Shown here in pieces: positions 38,253 to 46,681 of a DNA stretch of 64,000 nt. The position numbers and the translations under genes were made by a program. A model generated the notes under the pieces. The model was not told the DNA's origin. It did not search any database and was given only the letters and a program-made list of their open reading frames with translations. Numbering within the stretch: position 1 is the first letter of the stretch; each line of letters opens with the position of its first letter. This DNA is from Georgenia sp. TF02-10 (GTDB lineage: Bacteria > Actinomycetota > Actinomycetes > Actinomycetales > Actinomycetaceae): positions 1,798,001-1,862,000 of the forward strand of contig NZ_CP094289.1 in NCBI RefSeq assembly GCF_022759505.1. The letters are read 5' to 3'.

Positions 38253-38600
38253 CACAATGGACACATGTTCGAGGAAGAGCGAGGCGAGCCAGGAGCAGAT
38301 GCTGCCGCTTGCCCCTCCGGCCGTCCTTCCGCCCAGTTCCCCAAGGGTGAGGACGGGCCGGGGCCCGATGTGGGTGGCCGGTCCCACGATGGACACATGT
38401 TCGAGGATGAGCGGGATGAGCCGGGGGCCGATGATGCTGCTGGCTCGGTGGGTGGTGCTGCCGGCCGCTCCGGTAGCACTGCCGGTCCGGTCCCTGACGG
38501 TGGGGACGGACCGGGGCCCGATGTCGTACCCTCCGCTTACGCTGGACATATGTTCGAGGCGGAGCGGGACGAGCCGGCAGTAGGTGCTGCCGCCGGCGCC
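38253..38600 (+). repeat. Triplicated promoter/start module of the HNH gene
   Basis: Three related segments each carry a -10-like hexamer, a 6-nt spacer (GGACAC or GGACAT), ATGTTCGAG and about 12 matching codons. ATGs lie at 38265, 38397 and 38550 and are all in the same open frame. The hexamers are CACAAT, CACGAT and TACGCT; only the last matches TANNNT. The first two therefore look like decayed copies. The 38090-38549 region holds nothing else. Confidence 0.8.
38538..38543 (+). promoter_or_regulatory. -10 box of the HNH gene
   Basis: TACGCT ends 6 nt before the ATG at 38550. It is the best of the three module copies and decides the start. Confidence 0.55.
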
Positions 38601-41423
38601 TCCGGCCGTGCGGCCGGGCGGTCTCGGCGGGCTGCTCCTGGGCCGTTCGACAGTGGCTGGGACGGTCCGGGTCCGGAGGGGTGGCTGGTGTGGTCCCCGG
38701 CGGACGAGGCGGCCCAGGCGCGGGGGTTCTGCTGCGCGCAGGACGCCGAGTCGAACCAGCCGTGCCGGCACATGCGCCACTTCGCGGCGATGATGGCCGC
38801 CCAGGACCGGGTCGCCGCGGTGCGGGCGGCGGCCGCGGGGGAGCTGTGGGACGAGGACGACCTCGACGACCCGGACGGCGCCGACCCGGAAGATCCTCAC
38901 GCCCGGGTGCGGGTGCGGGTGTGGCTGGTGGCCTACCAGGTTCTCGCCGACGCCGCGGTCGCGGCCGGGGTGGCCCGGACCTCGGAGATCACCGGGGACG
39001 TCGCCCTCGCGCCCGGTGAGGTGGAGGAGACCGCCGCCCGGCTGGCCCGGGCGGCGGAGGCGGCGACCCGGGCCCGCGGGGAGGAGATCACCCCGGAGGT
39101 GGCGGAGTTCTTCAAGTTGGCGGCGGCGATGGCACCCCGCGAGCCGCTGACCGACGCCGAGCGCACGGTGGTGCTGTCGGGTGAGGAGGTGGCGGCGGGG
39201 GTCGAGCTGTTCCTGGCGGTGGCCCGCGGCGAGACCGACGTGGTGATCCCCGACGAGCCCGGCCCGGCGCCGGTGACCGAGGCGCCGTACAGCCCATGGG
39301 AGGCGGCCGGGGCGGCCGGGGACGGCTGCCTGCTCACCACCATCGGGGTGGACACCGACTCCCTGGCCAGGTGCCCGGCCGGGCCCGAGCTCGCCGCCCT
39401 CCTCGCCGGGGTGAACCTGGCCGACCTGGACGGGTTCGCCGCGGTGGAGGCCCTCGCCGCGATACGCCGGGTGGAGGCCTGGGCCGCCGCGAAGTCCGCC
39501 GAGCTCGCCGACGCGGTCGCCACCCGGTGCCGAGACATCTACGACGCTAGAGCGGTGAAGGGTCCGGGCGGGACGGTGCTGGACGGCTCCGCCCAGGAGA
39601 TCGCCATGCGCCTGGGCATCTCGGTGACGGAGGCGAACCGGCTGATCCGCACCGGACGGGGCATGCGGGGGGCGTTCACCGACACCGCCCAGGCGCTGCG
39701 GTCCGGGGCGATCGACTACCGCAAGGCCGCCACGATCATCACCACCCTGGCCGAGCACGCCCTGCCCGTCGCGGTCCTGGCCGAGGCCGAGGTGCTGCCC
39801 ACCGCCCCCACCCGCACCCACGCCCAGCTCGTCAAGGACCTGGCCGCGGCCCTGGTCAAGGTCGACCCCACCGCCGCCACCGAACGCCACCACCGCGCCC
39901 GCGCCGGCCGCAAAGTGACCCACCCGCAACCACTGGCGGACGGGATGGCCTCGCTGTACGCGGTCCTGCCCGCCGAGGACGCCGTCCGGGTCGACCTCGC
40001 CCTGGAGGCCATGACCACCACCGCCCGCGCCCACGGCGACGACCGCACCCGCGACCAGCTCCGCGCCGACGCCCTCGCCGTCCTCGCCCACGGCGCCCTG
40101 ACCACCGGCTGGGCCGGCCCCCCACCCGGAACCCAACCACCACACCTCAACCACCCAGGCGACAGCCCCGCAGGCGACGCCGGCGACGATGCCGCGACCG
40201 CTGGCGGTGACCACGACAGCGGCCACGACGCGGGCGACGAGACGAACGCAACCGACGCGATCGACGCAACCGACGACGGTGCGGGCGCGGGCGACGACGG
40301 TGAGATGCGTGCAACCGATGAGGACGCGGGCGCGGGCCCGCCCGGCCCGGGAGCCGAACCCAGCGTCGAGGACCGTGCAGCGCCCACGGCGGGTGCACCG
40401 CCTGACCCTGGCCCGCCGGGCACGCCGCCCGAATCTGGTCCGCCTGGCTCACCGCCTGACCCTGCCCTGTCACGCCCTGACTGGCCGACCCGCACCCAGG
40501 AGCCGTCGGCACCGCCGGGCTCACCGCCCGACCCGGCGCCCGCCAGCGGACGGCAGGCGTCCGAGCGAGACGGGACGGGTGCCTGGGTGGAGTGCCCGGG
40601 CACCGGGGAGATCCCCGACCTGCACCTGCTGCTGTCCTGGCGCTCAGGCATGCCGCTGGGCGACCCCGGCACCAACCGCACCCAGATCCGCGTGACCATC
40701 CCCCTGTCCGTCGCCCTCCCCCCGCAGGATGAGGCGCCTACCGGCACGAACGGTGACACCACCGGCATCACCACCGGCGGGAGCAGCAACGCCGCCGTCG
40801 GTGACGGTGACGGTGACCGGGCCACCGCAGGGATGACCGAGAACGACGCCACCACCGGCACCGGTAGTGGTGTGCCCGCAAGCACGGCCGGGCGGGACCT
40901 GGACATTGACCCCGAGCCGGGGGAGGTCGCCGAGCTCGCCGGGTACGGACCCATCAGCCCCGACGTCGCCCGCGCCCTCGCCGCCGGCGGGACCTGGCGC
41001 CGCCTGATCACCGACCCCCTCTCCGGCACCGTCCTCGACGTCGGCCGCACCCGCTACCGGCCCCCCGCCGACCTCGCCGAGCACGTCCGCACCCGCGACC
41101 GCACCTGCGTCCGCCCCGGCTGCACCACCCCCGCCGAGCGTTGCCAGATCGACCACACCCGCGCCTTCTCCCAGGGCGGCAAGACCGCCGCCGACAGCCT
41201 CGGCGCCCAGTGCACCACCGACCACGCCCTCAAGAGCGCCGGGACGTTCAAGACCACCCAGCCCACCCCCGGGGTCTTCGAGTGGCTCACCCCCACCGGC
41301 CACGCCTACCGCCGCAACCTCGACGGCACCACCACCCACCTCAACACCTGGCGAGGACGCCCCAGCACGATCGCCGCCGCCGGGAACCACGGCGACGACG
41401 AGTACGGCGACCCGCCGTTCTGA
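38550..41423 (+). CDS. DUF222 / HNH endonuclease-domain protein (13E12 repeat type)
   Basis: A 957-aa member of the DUF222-HNH family common in actinobacteria (13E12 repeat family of mycobacteria), whose role is unknown. The DUF222 helical region lies around residues 275-490 (EALAAIRRVEAWAAAKSAELADAV, EIAMRLGISVTEANRLI). A disordered acidic and Pro-rich stretch of about 150 residues follows, then a C-terminal HNH domain: CVRPGCTTPAERCQIDH...CTTDH. The usual central Asn of the HNH motif appears to be Ser (ADSL where SNL is common), so nuclease activity is uncertain. The frame stays open upstream to 38139, so an earlier start cannot be excluded. Confidence 0.85.
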   Translation: MFEAERDEPAVGAAAGASGRAAGRSRRAAPGPFDSGWDGPGPEGWLVWSPADEAAQARGFCCAQDAESNQPCRHMRHFAAMMAAQDRVAAVRAAAAGELWDEDDLDDPDGADPEDPHARVRVRVWLVAYQVLADAAVAAGVARTSEITGDVALAPGEVEETAARLARAAEAATRARGEEITPEVAEFFKLAAAMAPREPLTDAERTVVLSGEEVAAGVELFLAVARGETDVVIPDEPGPAPVTEAPYSPWEAAGAAGDGCLLTTIGVDTDSLARCPAGPELAALLAGVNLADLDGFAAVEALAAIRRVEAWAAAKSAELADAVATRCRDIYDARAVKGPGGTVLDGSAQEIAMRLGISVTEANRLIRTGRGMRGAFTDTAQALRSGAIDYRKAATIITTLAEHALPVAVLAEAEVLPTAPTRTHAQLVKDLAAALVKVDPTAATERHHRARAGRKVTHPQPLADGMASLYAVLPAEDAVRVDLALEAMTTTARAHGDDRTRDQLRADALAVLAHGALTTGWAGPPPGTQPPHLNHPGDSPAGDAGDDAATAGGDHDSGHDAGDETNATDAIDATDDGAGAGDDGEMRATDEDAGAGPPGPGAEPSVEDRAAPTAGAPPDPGPPGTPPESGPPGSPPDPALSRPDWPTRTQEPSAPPGSPPDPAPASGRQASERDGTGAWVECPGTGEIPDLHLLLSWRSGMPLGDPGTNRTQIRVTIPLSVALPPQDEAPTGTNGDTTGITTGGSSNAAVGDGDGDRATAGMTENDATTGTGSGVPASTAGRDLDIDPEPGEVAELAGYGPISPDVARALAAGGTWRRLITDPLSGTVLDVGRTRYRPPADLAEHVRTRDRTCVRPGCTTPAERCQIDHTRAFSQGGKTAADSLGAQCTTDHALKSAGTFKTTQPTPGVFEWLTPTGHAYRRNLDGTTTHLNTWRGRPSTIAAAGNHGDDEYGDPPF

Positions 41424-41492
41424 TCTGGAACCGCCTGTCGCGGTCCTTCGAGGCAGGGGCCGCGTCGCTCCGCGGCTGGCGCGCGGCGGGGG

Positions 41493-42164
41493 TCACCAGC
41501 CGCGGGCGCGCCAGGCGGCGATCTGCGGCCGCTCAGTCCCGAGGGTGGTGTCCGTGCCGTGCCCGGGGTAGACCACGGTGTCGTCCGGGAACCGGCCGAA
41601 GACCCGCGCCTCCAGGTCGTACATGAGCGAGGTGAAGTCTTCCGGGCTGGTCGTCCGCCCTGGACCGCCCGGGAAGAGGGAGTCGCCGGTCAGCAGGTGC
41701 ACCCGCCCGGGGTGCGGGCCGTCGGCGGGCTCGGTCAGCGCGAGTGCGACCGATCCCGGGGTGTGCCCGCGCAGGCAGATAACGTCCAGCGCGACGTCGC
41801 CGAGCCGCACCGTGTCCCCGTGCTGCAACCGCCGGTCCACCGGCACGGGCAGCGCATCGGCATCGTCCGAACCGGCCAGGACCGCTGCGCCGGTGGCCGC
41901 GACGACCTCGGCCAGGGCACGGTGGTGGTCCCAGTGGCGGTGCGTCGTGACGACGGCGGTGAGCGGGCCGCCGCCCTCGGCAACGAGGGCGAGCAACCGG
42001 TCGGCGTCGTCGGCCGCGTCGACGAGGAGCTGCTCCCCGCCGGCGGTGAGGAGGTAGGCGTTGTTGTCCTGCGCCGACACCGACGCCTTACGGAGCACCA
42101 CCAACCCGAGGTCGTGCACTGCGGCGGGGCCGCCGGGGATCACGCGGGCGTCGTCAGTCGTCAT
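41493..42164 (-). CDS. MBL-fold metallohydrolase (glyoxalase II-like)
   Basis: A 223-aa beta-lactamase-fold hydrolase with the metal motif THRHWDHH, the later RGHTPGSVAL, LLTGDSLFPGG and YPGHGTDT histidine/aspartate ligands. The set resembles small glyoxalase II-type enzymes. GGAGGGA precedes the ATG. A comparable MBL gene (Rv1637c) sits beside uvrA in mycobacteria, so the neighbour relation appears conserved. The true substrate is unknown. Confidence 0.88.
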   Translation of the reverse strand: MTTDDARVIPGGPAAVHDLGLVVLRKASVSAQDNNAYLLTAGGEQLLVDAADDADRLLALVAEGGGPLTAVVTTHRHWDHHRALAEVVAATGAAVLAGSDDADALPVPVDRRLQHGDTVRLGDVALDVICLRGHTPGSVALALTEPADGPHPGRVHLLTGDSLFPGGPGRTTSPEDFTSLMYDLEARVFGRFPDDTVVYPGHGTDTTLGTERPQIAAWRARGW

Positions 42165-42310
42165 CGTCCCTCCGTCCAGGATGCGCCACCGCGGCCGCTG
42201 CCGGCAGCACTGGCGCAGGGGTAGGCCGAGCCACCGGTCTCTAGAGGTATCACGCCGTCCGATCCACCGGCCGGTGTTGACCTGTCTGCCTGCGGCACGA
42301 GGATGGGGCA

Positions 42311-43042
42311 ATGGCTGCCGACCTGCCCGAGCTGGTGCTGCCCGACGCCGCTGCCTGGCGCGCCTGGCTGGTGGCCAACCACGCCGACTCCCGCGGGGTC
42401 TGGCTGGTGCTGGGCAAGAAGGGCGGGACGGTGACCACGCTGACCTACGCCGAGGCGCTGGACGAGGCGCTCTGCTTCGGCTGGATCGACGGCCAGGTGG
42501 CCAAGCGGGACGCCGAGAGCTACCGCCAGCGGATGACCCCGCGGCGGCCGCAGAGCATGTGGTCGGCCCGGAACGTCGCGCACGTCGCCCGGCTGGAGGC
42601 GGCCGGCCGGATGCACGAGGCCGGCCGGGCCCAGGTGCGCGCGGCGCAGGCGGATGGCCGCTGGGAGCGGGCCTACGCCGGCTCGGCCAGCATCGAGGTG
42701 CCGGCCGACCTCGCCGCCGCTCTCGCCGCAGAGCCCCGCGCCCAGGAGATGTTCGACGCGCTCACGGCGACCAACCGGTTCGCGGTCATCTACCGGGCGA
42801 CTACCGTCAAGCGGCCGGAAACCCGGGAGCGCCGAATCGCCGAGTTCGTCGGCATGCTCGCCCGCGGGGAGACGCCGTACCCGCAACGACGCCGGCCCCC
42901 GGGCTGGGACCAGCCGGTCGCTGCTGGCCCGCCGACCGGTGACCACCCACTGACCGTCGACGCGCCACCGAACGCCGACGGCCCACCGAACGCCGACGAC
43001 CCACCGACCACCGACGCCCCACCCACCGCCGACGACCGGTAA
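42311..43042 (+). CDS. YdeI/OmpD-associated family protein
   Basis: A 243-aa cytosolic protein of the YdeI/OmdA type ([63 protein letters not shown]). Relatives are linked to resistance to peptides or membrane stress, but no reaction is known. The last 40 residues are a repetitive Pro/Asp/Ala tail ([19 protein letters not shown]) outside the family core. Divergent from the MBL gene. Confidence 0.85.
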   Translation: MAADLPELVLPDAAAWRAWLVANHADSRGVWLVLGKKGGTVTTLTYAEALDEALCFGWIDGQVAKRDAESYRQRMTPRRPQSMWSARNVAHVARLEAAGRMHEAGRAQVRAAQADGRWERAYAGSASIEVPADLAAALAAEPRAQEMFDALTATNRFAVIYRATTVKRPETRERRIAEFVGMLARGETPYPQRRRPPGWDQPVAAGPPTGDHPLTVDAPPNADGPPNADDPPTTDAPPTADDR

Positions 43043-43144
43043 GCGCCGGCACGCTCCCGCCGGCCGCCGTCGGCCAGGCCAGCACGCCCGGGCCGGGCAC
43101 GCCTGGCAGCCGAGCGCTGGTGCCCGAGATCACCCCCGCCACCC

Positions 43145-43160
43145 TCGAACAGGCGTGCGG
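43145..43160 (+). promoter_or_regulatory. Possible LexA (SOS) box upstream of uvrA
   Basis: TCGAACAGGCGTGCGG matches the actinobacterial consensus TCGAAC-N4-GTTCGA in 6/6 left and 4/6 right positions. It ends 18 bp before the uvrA -10 box, so bound LexA would cover the -35 region. Confidence 0.45.
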
Positions 43161-43178
43161 TTGTGGGTGGTGGGCGTC

Positions 43179-43184
43179 TATCAT
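43179..43184 (+). promoter_or_regulatory. -10 box of a leaderless uvrA promoter
   Basis: TATCAT ends 6 nt before the GTG at 43191. This favours the GTG over an in-frame ATG-like start at 43155, which lies within the LexA-box candidate. Confidence 0.6.
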
Positions 43185-43190
43185 CTTCCG

Positions 43191-46076
43191 GTGGCCGACC
43201 AGCTCCTCGTGCGCGGCGCGCGCGAGCACAACCTCCGCAACATCTCCCTCGACCTCCCGCGGGACAGGCTCATCGTCTTCACCGGCCTGTCCGGCTCGGG
43301 CAAGTCGTCCCTCGCGTTCGACACCATCTTCGCCGAGGGACAGCGGCGGTACGTGGAGTCGCTGAGCTCCTACGCCCGGCAGTTCCTCGGGCAGATGGAC
43401 AAGCCCGACGTCGACTTCATCGAGGGCCTGTCCCCGGCGGTGTCTATCGACCAGAAGTCCACCAACCGCAACCCCCGCTCGACGGTCGGCACCATCACCG
43501 AGGTCTACGACTACCTCCGGCTGCTGTACTCCCGGGCCGGCACCCAGTACTGCCCGGTGTGCGGGGAGCGGGTCACCGCGCAGACCCCGCAGCAGATCGT
43601 CGACCGGCTCCGGGAGATGCCCGAGGGCACCCGGTTCCAGGTCCTCGCCCCGGTGGTCCGCGGCCGCAAGGGGGAGTACTCCGAGCTCTTCCGGGACCTG
43701 CAGAGCCAGGGCTTCGCCCGCGTCCGGGTGGACGGGCAGGTCGTGCCGCTGGCCGAGGCGCCGGTGCTGGAGAAGAAGCTCAAGCACAACATCGAGGTGG
43801 TCGTGGACCGCCTGGTGGTCCGCGAGAACGTCCGCCAGCGCCTGACCGACTCGGTGGAGACGGCGCTGCGGCTGGCCGACGGGCTGGTCTTGGTGGACTT
43901 CGTCGACCTCGACCCGGAGGACCCCGGCCGCGAGCGGCGCTTCTCCGAGAAGCGTGCCTGCCCCAACGACCACCCCCTCACCCTGGAGGAGATCGAGCCG
44001 CGCACCTTCTCCTTCAACGCCCCCTACGGCGCCTGCCCGGAGTGCACCGGCATCGGCTCCCGGCTCGAGGTGGACCCCGACCTCGTGGTGCCCGACCCCG
44101 AGCTCAGCCTGGCCGACGGCGCCATCGCTCCCTGGGCGAGTCAGCCCGAGTACTTCCTGCGCCAGCTCCGCGCGCTCGGCGACCAGCTCGGCTTCTCCGT
44201 CGACGTGCCCTGGCGAGCGCTGCCCCAGCGGGCCCGCACGGCGGTGCTGCGCGGGCAGGACTACGAGGTCAAGGTCCGCTACCGCAACCGGTGGGGCCGG
44301 GAGCGGTCCTACACCTCCGGGTTCGAGGGCGCCATCGCGTTCGTCGAGCGCAAGCACGCCGAGACCGAGTCGGAGTGGTCCCGCGAGCGGTACGAGGGGT
44401 ACATGCGGGAGGTGCCCTGCCCGGTCTGCGGCGGCGCCCGCCTCAAGCCCGAGGTGCTGGCCGTGCGGGTGGGCGACCTGTCCATCGCCGAGCTGTGCGA
44501 CCTGGCCATCACCGATGCCAAGGCCTACCTCGACGGCCTCACCCTCGGTGCGCGCGAGGCCGCCATCGCCGGGCAGGTGCTCAAGGAGATCCACGCCCGC
44601 CTGGGGTTCCTCCTCGACGTCGGCCTTGGGTACCTCAGCCTGTCCCGGGCCGCCGCCACGCTCTCCGGCGGGGAGGCCCAGCGGATCCGGCTGGCCACCC
44701 AGATCGGCTCCGGCCTGGTCGGCGTGCTGTACGTGCTGGACGAGCCGAGCATCGGGCTGCACCAGCGGGACAACCGGCGGCTCATCGAGACCCTCACCCG
44801 GCTGCGGGACCTGGGCAACACCCTCATCGTCGTCGAGCACGACGAGGACACCATCCGCACCGCCGACTGGATCGTGGACATCGGCCCCGGCGCCGGGGAG
44901 CACGGCGGCCACGTGGTCCACTCCGGGGACCTGGCCGGCCTGCTCGCCACCGAGGAGTCGGTCACTGGCGCCTACCTCTCCGGCCGGCGGACCATCCGCA
45001 CCCCGGCCCGACGGCGGCCGGTGGACAAGAAGCGCCAGCTCACCGTCGTCGGCGCCCGGGAGAACAACCTCCGCGGCGTCACCGTGTCCTTCCCGCTCGG
45101 CTGCCTCGTCGCCGTGACCGGGGTGTCCGGGTCGGGCAAGTCCACCCTCGTCAACGCCATCCTGTACCGGGTGCTCGCCGGCGAGCTCAATGGCGCCCGG
45201 TCGGTGCCCGGCCGGCACACCCGGGTCACCGGGCTGGACGGCCTGGACAAGGTGGTCCACGTGGACCAGTCGCCGATCGGCCGCACCCCGCGGTCCAACC
45301 CGGCCACCTACACCGGCGTCTGGGACCACGTGCGCAGGCTCTTCGCCGAGACCACCGAGTCCAAGGTCCGCGGCTACGGCCCCGGCCGGTTCTCCTTCAA
45401 CGTCAAGGGCGGGCGGTGCGAGGCCTGCAAGGGCGACGGCACCATCAAGATCGAGATGAACTTCCTGCCCGACGTCTACGTCCCCTGCGAGGTCTGCGAG
45501 GGCGCCCGGTACAACCGGGAGACCCTCGAGGTCCGGTTCAAGGGCAAGACGGTCGCCGACGTGCTCGCCATGCCGATCGAGGAGGCCGCCGACTTCTTCG
45601 GGGCGGTGCCGGCGATCACCCGGCACCTGCGCACGCTGGTCGACGTCGGGCTGGGCTACGTCCGGCTCGGCCAGCCCGCGCCCACCCTCTCCGGCGGCGA
45701 GGCGCAGCGGGTCAAGCTCGCCGCCGAGCTGCAGAAGCGCTCCTCCGGGCGGACCGTCTACGTGCTGGACGAGCCGACGACGGGCCTGCACTTCGAGGAC
45801 ATCCGCAAGCTGCTCGGGGTGCTCCAGGGGCTGGTGGACAAGGGCAACACGGTCATCGTCATCGAGCACAACCTCGACGTGGTCAAGAGCGCCGACTGGA
45901 TCGTCGACATGGGCCCGGAGGGCGGGTCCGCCGGCGGGACGGTGGTCGCCACCGGCACCCCCGAGCAGGTCGCCCGGGTGCCCGGGTCGTACACCGGGCA
46001 GTACCTGGCCGGGGCCCTGGGCCTGCCGGTCGACGGCGAGCTGGCGGTCGCCGCGTCCGGGCGCGCCAGCCGCTGA
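43191..46076 (+). CDS. uvrA: Excinuclease ABC subunit A
   Basis: Damage-recognition ATPase of nucleotide excision repair. Two ABC modules carry Walker A motifs [11 protein letters not shown] and [14 protein letters not shown], each with an LSGGEAQR signature. Zinc-finger cysteines appear in CPNDHP...CPECTG and CEACKGDG...CEVC. The UvrB-binding region lies between the first Walker A and the first signature. Length 961 aa is normal. GTG start, leaderless. With uvrB and uvrC the complete excinuclease is encoded within 17 kb. Confidence 0.97.
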   Translation: MADQLLVRGAREHNLRNISLDLPRDRLIVFTGLSGSGKSSLAFDTIFAEGQRRYVESLSSYARQFLGQMDKPDVDFIEGLSPAVSIDQKSTNRNPRSTVGTITEVYDYLRLLYSRAGTQYCPVCGERVTAQTPQQIVDRLREMPEGTRFQVLAPVVRGRKGEYSELFRDLQSQGFARVRVDGQVVPLAEAPVLEKKLKHNIEVVVDRLVVRENVRQRLTDSVETALRLADGLVLVDFVDLDPEDPGRERRFSEKRACPNDHPLTLEEIEPRTFSFNAPYGACPECTGIGSRLEVDPDLVVPDPELSLADGAIAPWASQPEYFLRQLRALGDQLGFSVDVPWRALPQRARTAVLRGQDYEVKVRYRNRWGRERSYTSGFEGAIAFVERKHAETESEWSRERYEGYMREVPCPVCGGARLKPEVLAVRVGDLSIAELCDLAITDAKAYLDGLTLGAREAAIAGQVLKEIHARLGFLLDVGLGYLSLSRAAATLSGGEAQRIRLATQIGSGLVGVLYVLDEPSIGLHQRDNRRLIETLTRLRDLGNTLIVVEHDEDTIRTADWIVDIGPGAGEHGGHVVHSGDLAGLLATEESVTGAYLSGRRTIRTPARRRPVDKKRQLTVVGARENNLRGVTVSFPLGCLVAVTGVSGSGKSTLVNAILYRVLAGELNGARSVPGRHTRVTGLDGLDKVVHVDQSPIGRTPRSNPATYTGVWDHVRRLFAETTESKVRGYGPGRFSFNVKGGRCEACKGDGTIKIEMNFLPDVYVPCEVCEGARYNRETLEVRFKGKTVADVLAMPIEEAADFFGAVPAITRHLRTLVDVGLGYVRLGQPAPTLSGGEAQRVKLAAELQKRSSGRTVYVLDEPTTGLHFEDIRKLLGVLQGLVDKGNTVIVIEHNLDVVKSADWIVDMGPEGGSAGGTVVATGTPEQVARVPGSYTGQYLAGALGLPVDGELAVAASGRASR

Positions 46077-46115
46077 GGCGAGCCGAACCTCCTCGTCGCG
46101 GCCGGGCCCGGCCGC

Positions 46116-46121
46116 TACGGT
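46116..46121 (+). promoter_or_regulatory. -10 box of the cysteine-free OsmC gene
   Basis: TACGGT ends 6 nt before the ATG at 46128; leaderless arrangement. Confidence 0.55.
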
Positions 46122-46127
46122 GTGCCC

Positions 46128-46610
46128 ATGGGTGGACTGCAGACGTACAACGTCACCGTCGACTGGACCGGGGCCGACGAGCGCGGGACCGCGAGCTACA
46201 CGAGCTACTCCCGGGACCACGAGGTCCGCGTCGAGGGCAAGCCGACCCTGCTCGCCACCTCCGACCTGAAGGTGCGCACCGACGTCAGCCGGTACCGCGC
46301 CGAGGAGCTGTTCGTCGGCTCGATCTCCCAGGCCCAGATGCTGTGGTTCCTCCGCACCGCCGCCAAGCACGACGTCGTCGTGCTGTCCTACGCGGACAAG
46401 GCGACCGGGACCCAGCGCGTCGAGGGGGCCGGCTCCGGCCCGTTCGTCGAGGTGGTGCTGCGGCCCCAGGTATCCTTCGCCGAGCCGGGGCTGAGCGAGG
46501 AGGCCGCCGCCCGGCTGCACCGCGAGGCCCGCGAGCACAACCACGTCGCCCGCTCGGTGAGCTTCCCGGTCCGGGTCGAGCCGGCCGCCGTCGGCGTGCC
46601 CGTCGCCTGA
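46128..46610 (+). CDS. Cysteine-free OsmC-family protein
   Basis: A 160-aa OsmC-fold protein of the subgroup with YSRDHE near the N-terminus and a helix usually written S-C-H-M-L-W. Here that helix reads SISQAQMLWFL, so the peroxidatic cysteine is replaced (Ala69), and the second site reads HNHVARS with no cysteine. The whole protein contains no cysteine at all, so peroxide reduction by the known mechanism is impossible. A binding or structural role is likely. It lies between uvrA and uvrC with its own promoter. Confidence 0.85.
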   Translation: MGGLQTYNVTVDWTGADERGTASYTSYSRDHEVRVEGKPTLLATSDLKVRTDVSRYRAEELFVGSISQAQMLWFLRTAAKHDVVVLSYADKATGTQRVEGAGSGPFVEVVLRPQVSFAEPGLSEEAAARLHREAREHNHVARSVSFPVRVEPAAVGVPVA

Positions 46611-46619
46611 CCTCTCGCC

Positions 46620-46635
46620 GCGCCGTCGACGGCGC
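46620..46635. terminator. 16-bp palindrome before uvrC
   Basis: GCGCCGTCGACGGCGC is perfectly self-complementary and lies 10 bp after the OsmC-family stop codon. It can form a short stem; no T tract follows. Confidence 0.45.
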
Positions 46636-46667
46636 CTAGCGCCGACGCCCGCCCCCGCCGGCCGACG

Positions 46668-46673
46668 TAGGCT
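46668..46673 (+). promoter_or_regulatory. -10 box of a leaderless uvrC promoter
   Basis: TAGGCT ends 8 nt before the uvrC ATG, with no Shine-Dalgarno sequence. Confidence 0.55.
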
Positions 46674-46681
46674 GGACGATC

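Noticed and set aside
38139-38550. TTG start at 38139 for the HNH gene
   Set aside because: The frame is open there, but no ribosome site or promoter supports it, and the third module with TACGCT 6 nt before ATG is a better start.
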